From assembly GCF_022539315.1 (NCBI RefSeq), contig NC_066313.1:10915764-10979763 (forward strand): a DNA stretch of 64,000 nucleotides. Direction: 5' to 3'. Both the position numbers and the translations under genes were made by a program. The number at the start of each line of letters is the position of its first letter. Positions within the stretch are counted from its first letter, which is position 1. Positions 1 through 11,492 of the stretch are shown one piece after another. Source of the DNA: Serinus canaria (lineage: Eukaryota; Chordata; Aves; Passeriformes; Fringillidae). The notes under the pieces were generated by a model. It saw only the letters and a program-made list of their open reading frames with translations, did not search any database and was not told where the DNA came from.

Positions 1-215
1 GGTCAGTTGGGATCAGCTCCCAACTCTTTGTTCACCCCTAGCCCACTCAGTGGCGGGGTTGTGTGAGAGACAGAAAAGGCTCTGATCACTGCTCAGTGAT
101 AACAAAAACATCCCTGTGTTATCAGCACTGTTTCCATCGCAAATCCAGAACACAGCCCCACACCAGCCACAATGAAGGAAATGAACTCTCCCCCAGCCAA
201 ACCCAGAACACGCTC
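1..215 (+). mobile_element. Endogenous retrovirus-type repeat fragment (partial, cut by window edge)
   Basis: The stretch has a base composition and word order that I recognise from LTR-retroelement repeats scattered through songbird genomes. It runs from a CAGTTGGGATCAGCTCCCAA block, through a GAGAGACAGAAAAGGC block near position 65-80, a CACTGCTCAGTGATAACA block near 88-105 and a TGTGTTATCA block near 116-125, to a CCCCCAGCCAAACCCAG block near 190-207. No reading frame is kept, so it is non-coding or fully decayed. Its left part lies outside the window. The family (ERVK-like or ERVL-like) is from memory and not certain. The strand given is the orientation in which I know the repeat and may not be the viral sense. 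Confidence 0.42.
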
Positions 216-3200
216 TAAGGAACCAGTGACACTGCTAGCCTTTAAAAGGGTTGCACATCTGCTCTTTTTGCAACGTGCAATGCTGAATTGGCTTCAATAC
301 TCCATATAAATCTAAAATACCCTGTATATATTTATCTAAAGGGAACGGATATTGAGCTATCTGGGTTCTTTTATAGTCTACAGGATAAGGGTAGAAATGG
401 TAGAAAATTGTATAAGAATGTCTGCATTGCTGAGTTTGGTCTAAAAATCTAGAAATACTTTTATATATATATATATATATATATACACTTGTTTCACTTG
501 GGCATATAAATATTCTTTGAGTACATTAGTGAGATATACACTCACCTAAGACTGTAGGAAATAGCTTATTTATGGGGTACTTTAATACTGAATCAAAATA
601 TGATCTTGGGTAAACAAGGTCAGTTACTATTTTACTGTGACACTTCAGCTTTCCTCACTTTAAATTAGGTTGAAAAAGGGAGTGTGATGGCTCTTCTCTC
701 TATGAGAAAAAGCCTGGAAGGAACCCAAAACTGTTTTCTGGAAGCAAATACAGGAAGACTAGTGAATATAGATATAGGAGTCATCAGTTATTCAAGGACA
801 GTCCTACAATATTTTAAGGGCTGGCACCAGAAAAGGGGCTCTTTGTTGGCCTAAAGGCTGCCCTGAAATGTCTTTATTTTCCTGGTGGCTGATGGGAGGG
901 GAGCTGAGCAGTGCCTGCCGCACTACGTCACCCTGAAGGCCCTCAGACAGGGGCTTTGATGTGCAAGGCAGCAAACTGCTGACTTCTGGGGTTCTGTTTT
1001 TATTTCTTCGTGCAGTTGTTTTCATTTTTCATGTTACATGTCAGTGCTATATTGCTCTTAGTGGAAATTTTGGAATCTAGGCATGTTTTATTAATGCACC
1101 TAGTTTTTCATTCTATTCCTGCATTTAAGTGAAAGAAGAAAACATCCTGTTATAAGAAAATCCTTAATGTAATAAATTTAAGGCAACTGTTTTCACCAAG
1201 GGAGTTTGAGCTCTGTGTCACTATCCAGCAATTATACAATTAAGCACTAAGAATTTGTTATGAAAACTATCACTTAATGTTTTTGGAAACTGTCTTTAGA
1301 AAGATTAAAAAAGTCACAGTGAGTGAAGTGAAAATAGTAGAAGAGTACCATGATTTATGACAGCTTATGTTTGTGACCTCATTTGAGTTCATGGAGCAAT
1401 GAAAGCTGTCTCTGAAGGGCAAAAGTAGAGAAATATCTTTGCCAAATTCAAGGGTTAGATGGCTGGATCAAGGAGGGTTGGACTTCTTTAACATGAATAA
1501 ACAAGTCCAAAAGGGCCAATGACACGGACATTTTAAAAACCCCTTAGATTGGCAAGATAATTATTAAAAAATATTCAGGTAATCTCAGACAATTTATAAC
1601 CACAGAAAGGGGTAGAAGCAGACCAAAACAGCATGGAAAAAGTTCTTATGAACTATCAGCTGTAACATGAACCAAGCTACCTTGGTAGTGGAAGCAGACT
1701 TGCTTTGTTAACAAAGCATGAGCTAACTTACCTTTGCAGCCAGCTAATTAGCAGGGATAGATCCCTCATGTGGCTGAGATAAATTCAATTTCACCAGATG
1801 GCTCTGCATTGTGCAGTATGTATCCACAATGGCTAAAGAGAGGGTTGCAAAAGCCAAAATTATCTTGAAAGTCAAAAACTATCCCTCATTCTTGCAATTT
1901 CAATCTAGCATCAAAGTGGTTGAAATGAGAAGAAATTTTCTTCACAAATCCTACACCTGATAAATATTTTATAAATATTTTATATGACATGCACAGACTT
2001 TCTATTCTGGCTGGCAGTGTCCCAGTTCTGGCAGAGTATAGATTTTGTGCAGAAATTTACTTGGAAGAAGAAAGAGGAGGACATTAACTTTGAGGGCAGA
2101 AAGCTGGCACTGAACCACTAGGGAACTTAACTGTGCTGCAAGAGGCTATGAGTCCAATGTCATTGTTTTGAAATCTACTGCTAAAGACATCAAAAGCTGT
2201 TTTTACACTGAAATTAGTTGAATTCTTGATGTTGAATGTTTTCTTAGCTTGAAATTAGTTTAAGTACATATGGAGATAGAAAAATGCCCTGATCACAACC
2301 TGTTCAGTATCTCAGAAGTGTAATCAAGTCTTCTTGTTCACAGCAAAGATAAATTGATATTTTTGTCTCTAGATCTGTTCTTCTGTTGGTAGTTTGGAGG
2401 ACTCTGAGAGGAGCATGAAGCTTTGGGCTGAGGTAGCAACATGGGGTTGCTAAAAGACAATATGGGGTTGTAGCAAGGAAGCCAGGCTTGTTTGCTCCTG
2501 TTATTAGCTGCTTGATCCTTGGGATTAAATTTTGCCAGCCACTAAAAAATCTAAAGGATTATTCTTTTATATCCATCAAAAAGGAGCTACAGATTATGGG
2601 GCTGTCATGCTTTGAAGAGAGGCCAAGTGGCAGTACATATTTAAAACATTTTGGGCTTTCCAGGGAAGGTGGAGTGGTGTTTGGTTCTACTAGTGTTGGT
2701 ATGAAGACAAACCTAGAAAACTTGCCTTGAAAAAGACACTGTAGCTGATTTGTGACCCTTTTAGTGCATCTGATCTAGTCTGTAGAATTTGTGATATTTT
2801 GCACTTGGTAGAGTTGGTAGGGAATTTATAGCTGTGCAATGAAAATTGCTGTTTCTGTAAAACCTGAGCTAGCTTTGGGTTATATTTGTTACCAAAAATT
2901 TTTGAGTGTAACACAGGTATAGAATGGAAAAATTATATTCCACCCCAGGTCAAGTCTTCTCAAAACAAATAAAAAATCACCAAATAAAAACTTTAATCTA
3001 GATGGTCAAAAGTGCACATAGCAAGCTGCATTTTAGCAAGTCATATTATCAGAAGAGCAGTTGGGCTTGTATTCTTCTTTATGATTCATGTTTAAAACAA
3101 GGAACAGGAGATATATTATTACATATGCCCAAAAAGTGTGTGCGTATACAATGGAAAATTTCACCTTAGGACTCTCCCGACCACAAAAATTATCTTTGCT

Positions 3201-4560
3201 TCAAAAATTGCCTTTATTCAGAGTGTTCAGTCAAATTCATGGATGAAAAAACTGTGAAGAACTGTTAAACACATTGGTATTACCTCTAACTGAGGAAATC
3301 CCTGACATGTGAATTGCTGCAGACTAGGAAGTTATAGCAGGGAAGTGTCTCTCTTTTTCTCTTAGGCATCCATTTAAATTTTCCTCAGTGCCATCTTCAG
3401 GAATCAATTTACTTCAGCTATAATAAATAAAATACAGTTGAGCACATGGTATATGCACAAAACCAAAACCAGCTAGCCACTAAATTGTTTTGTTCTTTTT
3501 AGGGAATTTTGATGGTTCATAAAATAAAGTGGAAACACTGTTTTCAATTAAAATAAGATATTTTGGTTTCTTGAATGTTCAGAGGTGTTTACAATTTGTC
3601 AACAAAGTTGAAATATTTTTTCATTTTTAAATCATTTTGGAATGTCCCATTCAACATCAATTTTTTTTAATTTGACCATCTTGGTTATGAAAGAAAATCC
3701 AAAATGGTAAAACACCTTGCTATATAAAAATTTCTTATGTTGAGAATTTTCAGCAGGCTGCTGTATTAGAGTGAAAGGCTGTATTTCCCTTTTCTATTAA
3801 CTGAGGGATGCTAACTTTTCCTAAAGCCTGCCCATCTAATACTTATGAAACAACCACTCTTTGTGTGTGAAATAGCTTCTTCTTAGATTCCCATTAATTT
3901 CTCCCAGGAAATTTATATTCTGTGGCTGTTTCCTGTAGATTACTTCAATTAGTGTAAGACTTTTAGTGAGAGGCAGTTATAATGCTTTGGATCTTTAAGT
4001 TATTAACATATCATTCATGGTAATACATGCAAAATCTTGACAATGATGTAGATTTACTGTCCAAGCAGAATGGGCTAAGTACATATTTTTAGTGAAAGCT
4101 CTCATTGTTAAACCAGCTGCTTTAATTTGTCTACAAAACTGAAATTATTTCCCTTTGTTTCTTATTCTGCAAAATATGGGCATAGAATTAAGACTATGAT
4201 AACGATGATTGCCATGCTGGAAAAAAAATATTTACATTGTAAACAACACCCAAACACTACTTAAAGCTGAAAACAAGAATATAAAGAATGGCAATCTGCT
4301 GGTGTTTTGTAACAAAATGTATTTCCACGTAAGTCACTGAAAACCAACAAAATGCTAAGAGTAGTTGCCACAATTTTTAGAATGTTACAATGATCAGAGA
4401 GTTCTGGAAAATTCTGGGTTTTAATGCTTCTGTGGAGATGTTTCTAAATACCCAACATTGTGTCATTGTAAAAAAATTATAATAATTGCATTTTCAAATT
4501 TTTTCATGAATTCTTTTTGAAGACAGTCTGGTTCTCCTTCCAGTCCAAATTTGGAAACCA
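216..4560. other. Non-coding stretch, no gene recognised
   Basis: AT-rich, CpG-poor sequence with scattered short A and T runs. The longest reading frames are 73-80 codons (for example 2488-2730 plus and 2690-2914 minus), overlap each other and resemble no protein I know. Apart from the TA microsatellite at 461-485 I see no repeat or regulatory feature that I can support. Confidence 0.7.
461..485. repeat. (TA)12 microsatellite
   Basis: Twelve uninterrupted TA dinucleotides at 462-485, preceded by one T. This is a simple sequence repeat and is likely to be polymorphic in length. Confidence 0.95.
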
Positions 4561-4582
4561 ACATCAACATCAATGTTGATGT
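4561..4582. repeat. Near-perfect palindrome, 10-bp arms
   Basis: ACATCAACAT at 4561-4570 and its exact reverse complement ATGTTGATGT at 4573-4582 are separated by two bases (CA). The left arm is itself an ACATCA-type direct repeat. A stem of this size is not rare in 64 kb, and no function is implied. Confidence 0.85.
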
Positions 4583-5703
4583 GAGCGTTATGTTGATAGA
4601 GTTACATCATTTGAGTATGCATATTCATTTTCTGGCATTTATGTGAAACTGTATTTGTGTCTTTTCTAAAAAATTGACTTAACTGACTACATAAAGTCCT
4701 GCCCCACAACTGCATTTTCCTGCATTTTTCATTCTTATACATATCTGAGACAGCCTGGGACTTTATTGCCTAATCAGTCATTTTCCCTGCAGGGGACAAT
4801 GAGAATCACCTGTCCCTTATTGGCCTGTGTAGAAGATGTGAAATACTTGAGGCAAAACTTGCCTTCCTGTGCTGTGTGTTTGTTCAGAGCGCAGGGCAGG
4901 GGCCAGGGGAGCATCCAGGGGGTTCACACACTGCAAGTCACACCTGCAGTGCTGCCAAGGGAAATGGGCACAGCAGTTGGAGAAATGTGGTAAAGAAGAT
5001 TATTTCCAAAACTCTGCCTACTTTCTTTGCTACTTCTGGCAGACTGTCTTTTAGAAACATGGCTACGACAGGCTGTGGAGACAGCCTGGAATGCCAGTCC
5101 AAACAAGGACTGAGCAGTCACTCTGATCCCTGTCCCTTGTCTGAAGTCAGAGGTCTCCAGCTGTAGGTGAGCAGGTGCTGGGAGCAGTGGGTATGTGAGA
5201 CATGGTGTCACTAGAGTTCTATGTATGTGTCACATTGTGTCACTAGAGTTCTGTGTGTGGCCTAAAAGACAATATTTCCTTCCTTCTTTCATTTACCTGC
5301 TCAGCCTCCTTTTAGCATTGTTTCTTTTATGCCAGTGTTTGTGGAATGCAGAAATATATGTCCTCACTAAAATATATCTCTAAAACAGAGCTGGGTACAA
5401 ACTTTTTGTACCTTACAACCTGTTGCCTCATACCCCTAATGGTTAGGCTCTCCTACCTACTAGAAACATTATTCTTTTTCTCTCATTTCTTTAATAGTTC
5501 CTTGTAGTTTCCACTTATTAAATTTTTTAAAGACTTCTTTGTATCTTTCAGCTCCTCATGCCTTCCTACCAATGCAGGTATTTGAATCTTGATATTCATT
5601 GTAGCAATAAGAGCAATATCTTTACATCACTTCACACCTAAAGGAATCAGGAGCTAATATTGTTGCTCAACAAATATTTAGATGAAAATCCTGTTCAAAT
5701 GAC
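4583..5703. other. Non-coding stretch with a small tandem duplication
   Basis: Several overlapping frames of 61-96 codons occur on both strands between 4766 and 5383. They have no recognisable motif, and opposite strands are equally open, which is what chance gives in a slightly GC-richer patch. The only internal structure is the duplication at 5205-5252. Confidence 0.6.
5205..5252. repeat. Short tandem duplication, period 32 bp
   Basis: The 16-base word GTGTCACTAGAGTTCT occurs at 5205-5220 and again at 5237-5252. The intervening 16 bases (ATGTATGTGTCACATT) resemble the GT-rich sequence that follows the second copy. This is most simply a small tandem duplication. Confidence 0.85.
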
Positions 5704-5759
5704 AAAAAAAAAAAAAAAAAAAAGAAAAAAAAGAAGAAGCAGAAGTAAAAAAGAAATAA
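5704..5759. repeat. A20 run followed by A/G-rich low-complexity tract
   Basis: Twenty consecutive A at 5704-5723, then an AAG/AAAG-rich tract to about 5759. It lies about 30 bp from the 3' terminus of the minus-strand CR1 copy at 5788-6130. CR1 elements lack poly(A) tails, so the tract is not explained by that insertion. Confidence 0.9.
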
Positions 5760-5787
5760 AAGTAATGCAGTACAGTGTGTTAAGAGC

Positions 5788-6130
5788 AGAATGTTAAGGG
5801 TTGGAATAGACCTTAAAACTCATGGAGTTCAAAAGCCCCTACCATGGGCAGAGACAACTTCCACTATCCCTGGTTGCTCTGAGCCCCTGACATTGAACAC
5901 TTTCAGGGATGGGACAGCCAGAGCTACTCTGGGCAACCTGTGCCAGTGCTTCACCACCCTCACAGGAAAGAATTTCTTCCTAACATTTTGTCGAAATTTC
6001 TTATTTTTCATTTCAGACTCATTGCTTCTTATTCCATCACTGCCATTCCTGATGAAGCCCCTCTCCACCTTTCCCATAGGCCCCTTCAGATACTCCAGCA
6101 TTGCTATCAGGTCTCCACAAAGTCTTAATA
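5788..6130 (-). mobile_element. CR1 LINE, 5'-truncated 3' end
   Basis: Read on the minus strand, this is the 3' part of an avian CR1 retrotransposon. It shows the AGACCTGATAGCAATGCTGG block near 6115-6096, the TTCCTGTGAGGGTGGTGAAG block near 5967-5948, and the CCATGGTAGGGGC and CCTTCCAACCC-like block running to the terminus near 5788. A minus-strand frame at 6101-5829 keeps the look of the CR1 ORF2 C-terminus (residues KKFFPVRVVKHWHRLPRVAL). The copy is diverged and 5'-truncated, as is normal for CR1, and about 340 bp long. It is inactive. Confidence 0.88.
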
Positions 6131-7807
6131 TTTATGTTACAGCAAACTCTGTCAGTTGCAGTACCTAAATCCCCCTTTATTTCTTTTTAATGTGGACATT
6201 CTCTGGTTTTTCACCATTAGCATTGTACAAGAACATGTAGATTCTTCTCTACAATCATTATAATAACTTGTCCCAGTAAGGGGCATTATTTTGCTCTATT
6301 CAAAAATTTTTAAGAATACTGTTAATTACACTTTTCCTAAGTACAAGGTTGTAAATACAGGATGTTTGACTCACAGTGCTGAAGGATACAGAACCACCTG
6401 TAATCAGAGAGCTCTCTGTCTGGACTCTTATATTCTATTTTCTGATCTGTGTCAGTCAGATGCGCTCTGAAAAAGTGGTATGAATATATAGAGAGCATTA
6501 CTTTGAAGAATTCAACAAGTCATAAATACATCCTTTACCACGTTTGGGAAAGGAGGGAATGGAAAATTTTGAGAGAATCAATTTATCAGCTCTTTTCCAA
6601 ATTTTATGTCCAGCTAGTGAGCTAGACAATCGCTCTCTTTCTTCTTTGTACTCAGCATATTTTGAACTTTGCTAATAGCAAGTTTATTTCCCATGGTACT
6701 TAAAAAAATTCAGTCCATTGGTTCTGTCCTCCCTATTGGTGGATCATTTCAGCAAGTTTCTCAGTGTGCATTTTCACTTTGATCATGCCCTTTCCATCCA
6801 GTTTAAGGGAATTATATGGATTCTCAAGGGAGCTCAAGTAACTTTTCAGATTGGTTTTGTTGAGGTAATTCACTCATTGGTGAAAATATGGAACACCAGC
6901 CAGGAAATACAGGAGCATACTTAGATTCCTTTTTCACTGGGATAATCCTTGAAAATGAAGCCTTGTATGATGTAAATTCATGCAGAATCATAGAGCTAAG
7001 TGCATCTAGCAAGCAACAGGCAGCAAGTCAGCTCAGGAAAAAGTATATTTACTGCAGGCAAAGGTCCTGTGAATTGCTTACTTAATATAAAAAAATGTAA
7101 GTGGCCTCCAAAGAAATGTTTGAAAGAAAGAGAAGCTTATGTCACAAGTCAGTTTGAAAAGGGTTGGTGGGGTTTTTTTCATCTCTTTGACCTGATAATC
7201 TGAAGCATCAGCATCAGCATTTCCATATGGAAATCTCAGTGTTACAAATTTTCTCCAGTACCTCAAGTAAATTCTGTTGAGCTAGTTCTACAATTTAAAC
7301 TTGCAAGAATTCACACTCCTTTCTTGTTTCCTGGACAGAAATGTGCCTCCAGCTTCTATAATTTACCCCCCTTTGTTAGTTGCAATATTCCTTGTTTCAT
7401 AGATGACCTTAATGTTTATTTTTTTCTACTTAACCCTGATAGACAGCTTAAGCTATTGTTTATCCTATGTATTTTTGGCCAGATGTTAGAAATCCTGATA
7501 AAATACCACATTTAGAATTTTTGAAAAATAATCAATGAATGTGCAATTCTAGTGGTGCGCTTTGCCACTGTAGGTGGATAAAACACTTTAATGGACCTAA
7601 AGGACTTCAAAAGGTTGCACAGACCACACTTGCATGATAAAAAAAATAAGCTTTTTGTTTGCTTTTATTGAAAGAATTAACATATATTTGGTATTCACTA
7701 ATATCCATTCCAGCTCCTGTTTCTCTGAATAACGAGTCAGTGGCATCCCTGCTGTCCAAATTTGGGGCTCTTGGGATCTTGGAAAATGAAACATTCTTTA
7801 AAGGAAT
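6131..7807. other. Non-coding stretch, no gene recognised
   Basis: AT-rich unique sequence between two minus-strand CR1 copies. Overlapping frames of 62-68 codons occur on both strands between 6718 and 7794 and none resembles a known protein. A GCATCAGCATCAGCATTTCC stretch at 7203-7222 is a minor simple repeat. Confidence 0.65.
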
Positions 7808-7940
7808 TATCATAGAATCACAGAATGGCTTGGGTTGGAAAAATCATCTCATTCCAACCCCCTGCCATGGGCAGGGACACCTTCCGCTAGACCAGGCTGC
7901 TCAGAGCCCCATCCAACCTGGCCTTGAACACTTCTAGGGA
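7808..7940 (-). mobile_element. CR1 LINE, short 3' end
   Basis: The plus strand opens with ATCATAGAATCACAGAATGG, the antisense of the CR1 3' terminus. It continues through CATTCCAACCCCCTGCCATG and CCATCCAACCTGGCCTTGAA to about 7940. The element is on the minus strand, severely 5'-truncated, about 133 bp long, and one of the best-preserved CR1 copies in the window, suggesting a younger subfamily. Confidence 0.95.
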
Positions 7941-10900
7941 TTACCTCAGTTTTGTTTTAAACTCTCTTGTCAACCCACCTTCACAGTGGTGTTTGAAAAA
8001 GTAGTCCCATTTGTGTGGTAACCTCAAATGTATTCAGCGACTGTTTATTACAGCAACAGATATCTGTTAGGAAGGAGAAACCAGTGCATTTTGCTAAATT
8101 AGCTGTTGGATTTGTCAGGCCCAATGAAACAGGAGGCTTCAGTATCACTTGTGAGAATGCTGGGAAGTGCTATTTAGAAAAACAAGCTCATTTTCTCAGC
8201 TGTTAGGTGGCTTTACGTAATCTTTATAGCAGCATCTAAATGCATTAATGACTTTCACAGCTGAGTTTATTTTTTTGGTTTTTTTACAAAGATAATGCAA
8301 CCTGTTACCTGTTCCCTGGTGAGTTGCTCTGATCAGTGATGAATTTTGGAGATAACACCAGGTATTGCTATCTTCTGTTAGAGGAAGATTGCTATTTTTG
8401 CTTGTGCTTCTAGTTTGTCTTGTTTGTCTCTTTATTTCTTCTTATTATTTTTATTGTTATGTTATAACCGTTATGAACAATTTCTGAATAAGAGCCAGCC
8501 TTTAACAGTGCTAGAACTGTCTCCATGTAGGTTTTTATGTTCATGTATAAAAATACATTGTGTCTAGCTTCTGCATTAGAAGTTCCAGTATATTGAGAAA
8601 GGATACTTGAAATAATACTTTTGTGTGTATATGTTTATAATATTTATGTTCTTTAATGGTATTTAAGGAAAGTGCAAGTGCAGGAACATCTGACATTGAA
8701 GATAGCAAATTTACTAAAAGTACTAATTCTGTTTGGCAATGTAGGATGAATGTGCATTGTAAGGGGAATCACAGTCAATCGTTCTGGGATTTGTTGGTTT
8801 GGTTTTTTATTTAGTGAAAATAGACTAGGAATAAACAGCTTAAACTTGACTTGTGCTAAGAGACCAGATACAAGTGGAAAGTCAGTGAACACCTGCATTG
8901 GTTTTGTACAAAAAACCCAATCAGACTCAGGTTTGACATGCACACTCTGTATGAGTTTTATGTAATGCTAAGAACTTCTTAGTTCTTATTTCCTGATTTG
9001 CTCAGTAGTACAACACACTGTCTTGATCTCTTTTCTGTGAACATGGTGCTTGAAACCTTGCACACAAGCATTTTCCTGGGCTACCTTGGCCTAGAAAAGG
9101 AAGAATCCTAGAAATTCTTAGGAACATTGGACAAATCTTCCAGCCTGAGAGAAAACACTGTATTTATAAAGAACTTACTGAAAAACCTAAAAAACCCCCA
9201 AATTATGATGATCTGCAAAAGTTAGTTGAAAAAATGCTTGGAGAAAATAAGGAAAAAAAAAAAAAAAGCCAGGGCAATGCCTGTGTGTGACTTGCTCAAC
9301 TTCTCCCTTCCAAAAAAGAAAGAAACAATCAAAAATTCTAAGAAAAAAAGTTCTTGAACTTTTAAGGAAAAATTTTGGCCCAAAATAAAATATTTGGGTG
9401 TTTTTATAGATGTTAGCAAGGTAATGAGAATCTTTACTAGAGACACATTTAAATTAATTAATTAATTGACATGTTTCTCCTTTCAGCTCTTTTAATGAAT
9501 CAGAAATTGAGTGTATCTTGTTCAGCTCTGTTCTGTGGAGGCTAAAATGTGGAGGGAATTCTAGCACCTATCAGAAAACTCTGTATAAGATAAAATAGGA
9601 GATTTACCACCATATATTTTTATGGCTTGTAATTCAGGGAATGAAAAGGATATATTCCTTCAAAAAGAGTGAAAATATTTCTCTTATGGCATTGTGTAAT
9701 ATTTCAGATAAAGCACAAATAATTGTGATGGGTAAATGAATGCAGCAAGATTGGGAAAGGTGGCTGAGTTTATGTAATCCTTGGTGTTGTCTCAGACAGT
9801 GTATGTGTGGCTGCCTATCTCATGCTTTTGGGGAGTGATTGTTAAGTTTTAATGCTCTTAGGAAGATGGACCATGGAATAGCAGAACTCCTGTGCAGGAG
9901 GCAGCTTCATTTGTGAAGAGTAAACCACTGTAACAAGAAAGTTTGACTCCAAGGCCTCTTCTATACATAGATCTGTCACAGGTAGAGTTGTGGCTTAAAA
10001 TTTAGGATTTCTGCATGTGGAAGTAGTATCATTTATGTAAGAACTTTGACTTCCTCTTTCTTTCCATTCTACTGGGAAAACCCAATGTTTACACTTACAT
10101 TGAATCCCTCTTGGAATGTTCAACATAACTACAAAACAACTCCTGTCTAGTGAAAACAAGTTTTGGTTGTCATATAAAAGAATTAAATTTGTTAAGGTCA
10201 AAAGGCAAATTTAGCTTCCTGCAGCAAAGCTTTTTTGATCTGGTGACTGTTGAGGACATGAGCACAGCTTTCCTTTGAAGTGAATGTTGAAGCAAGAGAT
10301 GTCTTCTAGCAAAAAATATCCACAGAACCTTCACCAATATGCTTTTATTTTGTGACTTTGTTTTGTGATTTGTTTGTATTTGAAATCTTCTGTGAATGCA
10401 ACATTTCTATGTTGTACAGCAAAAAAATGGTAAAGGAATGGGGAAAATTAAATGAAGAAAGATGATTTGATAGGAAAATTATTACTGAGTAACATAGAAA
10501 AGGGTTTGGGAAGAGATAAAAATACAAATTTCCAGCAGAAAGCAGAGCTACTAGCAAAGAAATAATGTCAGATTTGGAAGTAGTAAAATTATTAATTTAC
10601 ATTGTTTTGGAAGTTGTTTCCATAGATTTTATCATAAACTCTCCTAATGCACTCTAATTCTGCTGTTTTTGCTACAGTCTCTGGCTCTAATTAAAGCAAG
10701 GACATTTGATTTTGGAACGTGATTGTTACCTTGGAGCTGTTCTTCTGGACTCTGTTAATGGTTTGTCAAAACCTTCTTTATGCTGCATTTTGCAAGAAAT
10801 CTTGTGGGAAGCTGTTCCTTGTTATGGGATTTTGGCATCTGTTCTTCATACTCAGGAGCAAAAAGTGCTGAGACCATGAAAGGAAGCTGGCAGTCGGGGT

Positions 10901-11422
10901 AGGTAGATGGGAAGGAGACACGTTTTTCTCATATAGAAAATATCCCTCTTTTCCTCTGTGTGCAACATGCAGACATTGCTGGCAGGAAAATGGATGTTTC
11001 AGCAAAGCACCCAAGGGCTCTGTGTCTCTGGGGGCACAAAATTACCTTCTTATGTTCAACAGGTGGTTCCTCCATCAATGTCAGGCAATGTAGTTTAGTG
11101 AGCAAACCTGGTAACTTTGTACTTTCTGCACACCTACTGCTACTACACTGATTCAGAAACACTCATATTTCTCAAAATGCTACAATAAAGCTAATTGTTA
11201 TTTTTAAAGAGTAATTTGCAGAGCTTTTTGCTTTGTTATAGAGGATCATGCCTTGGAAAAGACTTCTCTTTCTCCTTTTGTTTTTTGCTTTTCTTAAGAA
11301 GAGAGGAAGAGGCAGAAAGATGAAGTGGTGGCTTCAGACCAAAAATGCTATTAGCTTATCCTTCCTTCTCAAGAGAAGTGACTGCATAAGTACTATTTAT
11401 TTTCCAAAGAGGAAATCAGAGA

Positions 11423-11426
<4 letters not shown>
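7941..11426. other. Non-coding stretch, no gene recognised
   Basis: AT-rich sequence with short homopolymers, notably A15 at 9253-9267, and no credible reading frame. Frames of 63-107 codons on either strand (for example 8653-8943 minus, 11248-11571 plus) lack recognisable motifs. The latter runs through the poly(T) tract and is an artefact of it. Confidence 0.65.
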
Positions 11427-11480
<54 letters not shown>

Positions 11481-11492
11481 GTGTGTGTGTAT
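11427..11492. repeat. Poly(T) run of 53, then short GT tract
   Basis: An uninterrupted T homopolymer covers 11427-11479 and is followed by GG and a (GT)n-like tract to about 11492. This is by far the longest homopolymer in the window. It could be the poly(A) tail of a minus-strand retrocopy, but the sequence to its right is not one that I recognise. Run length may also be affected by sequencing or assembly. Confidence 0.95.
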
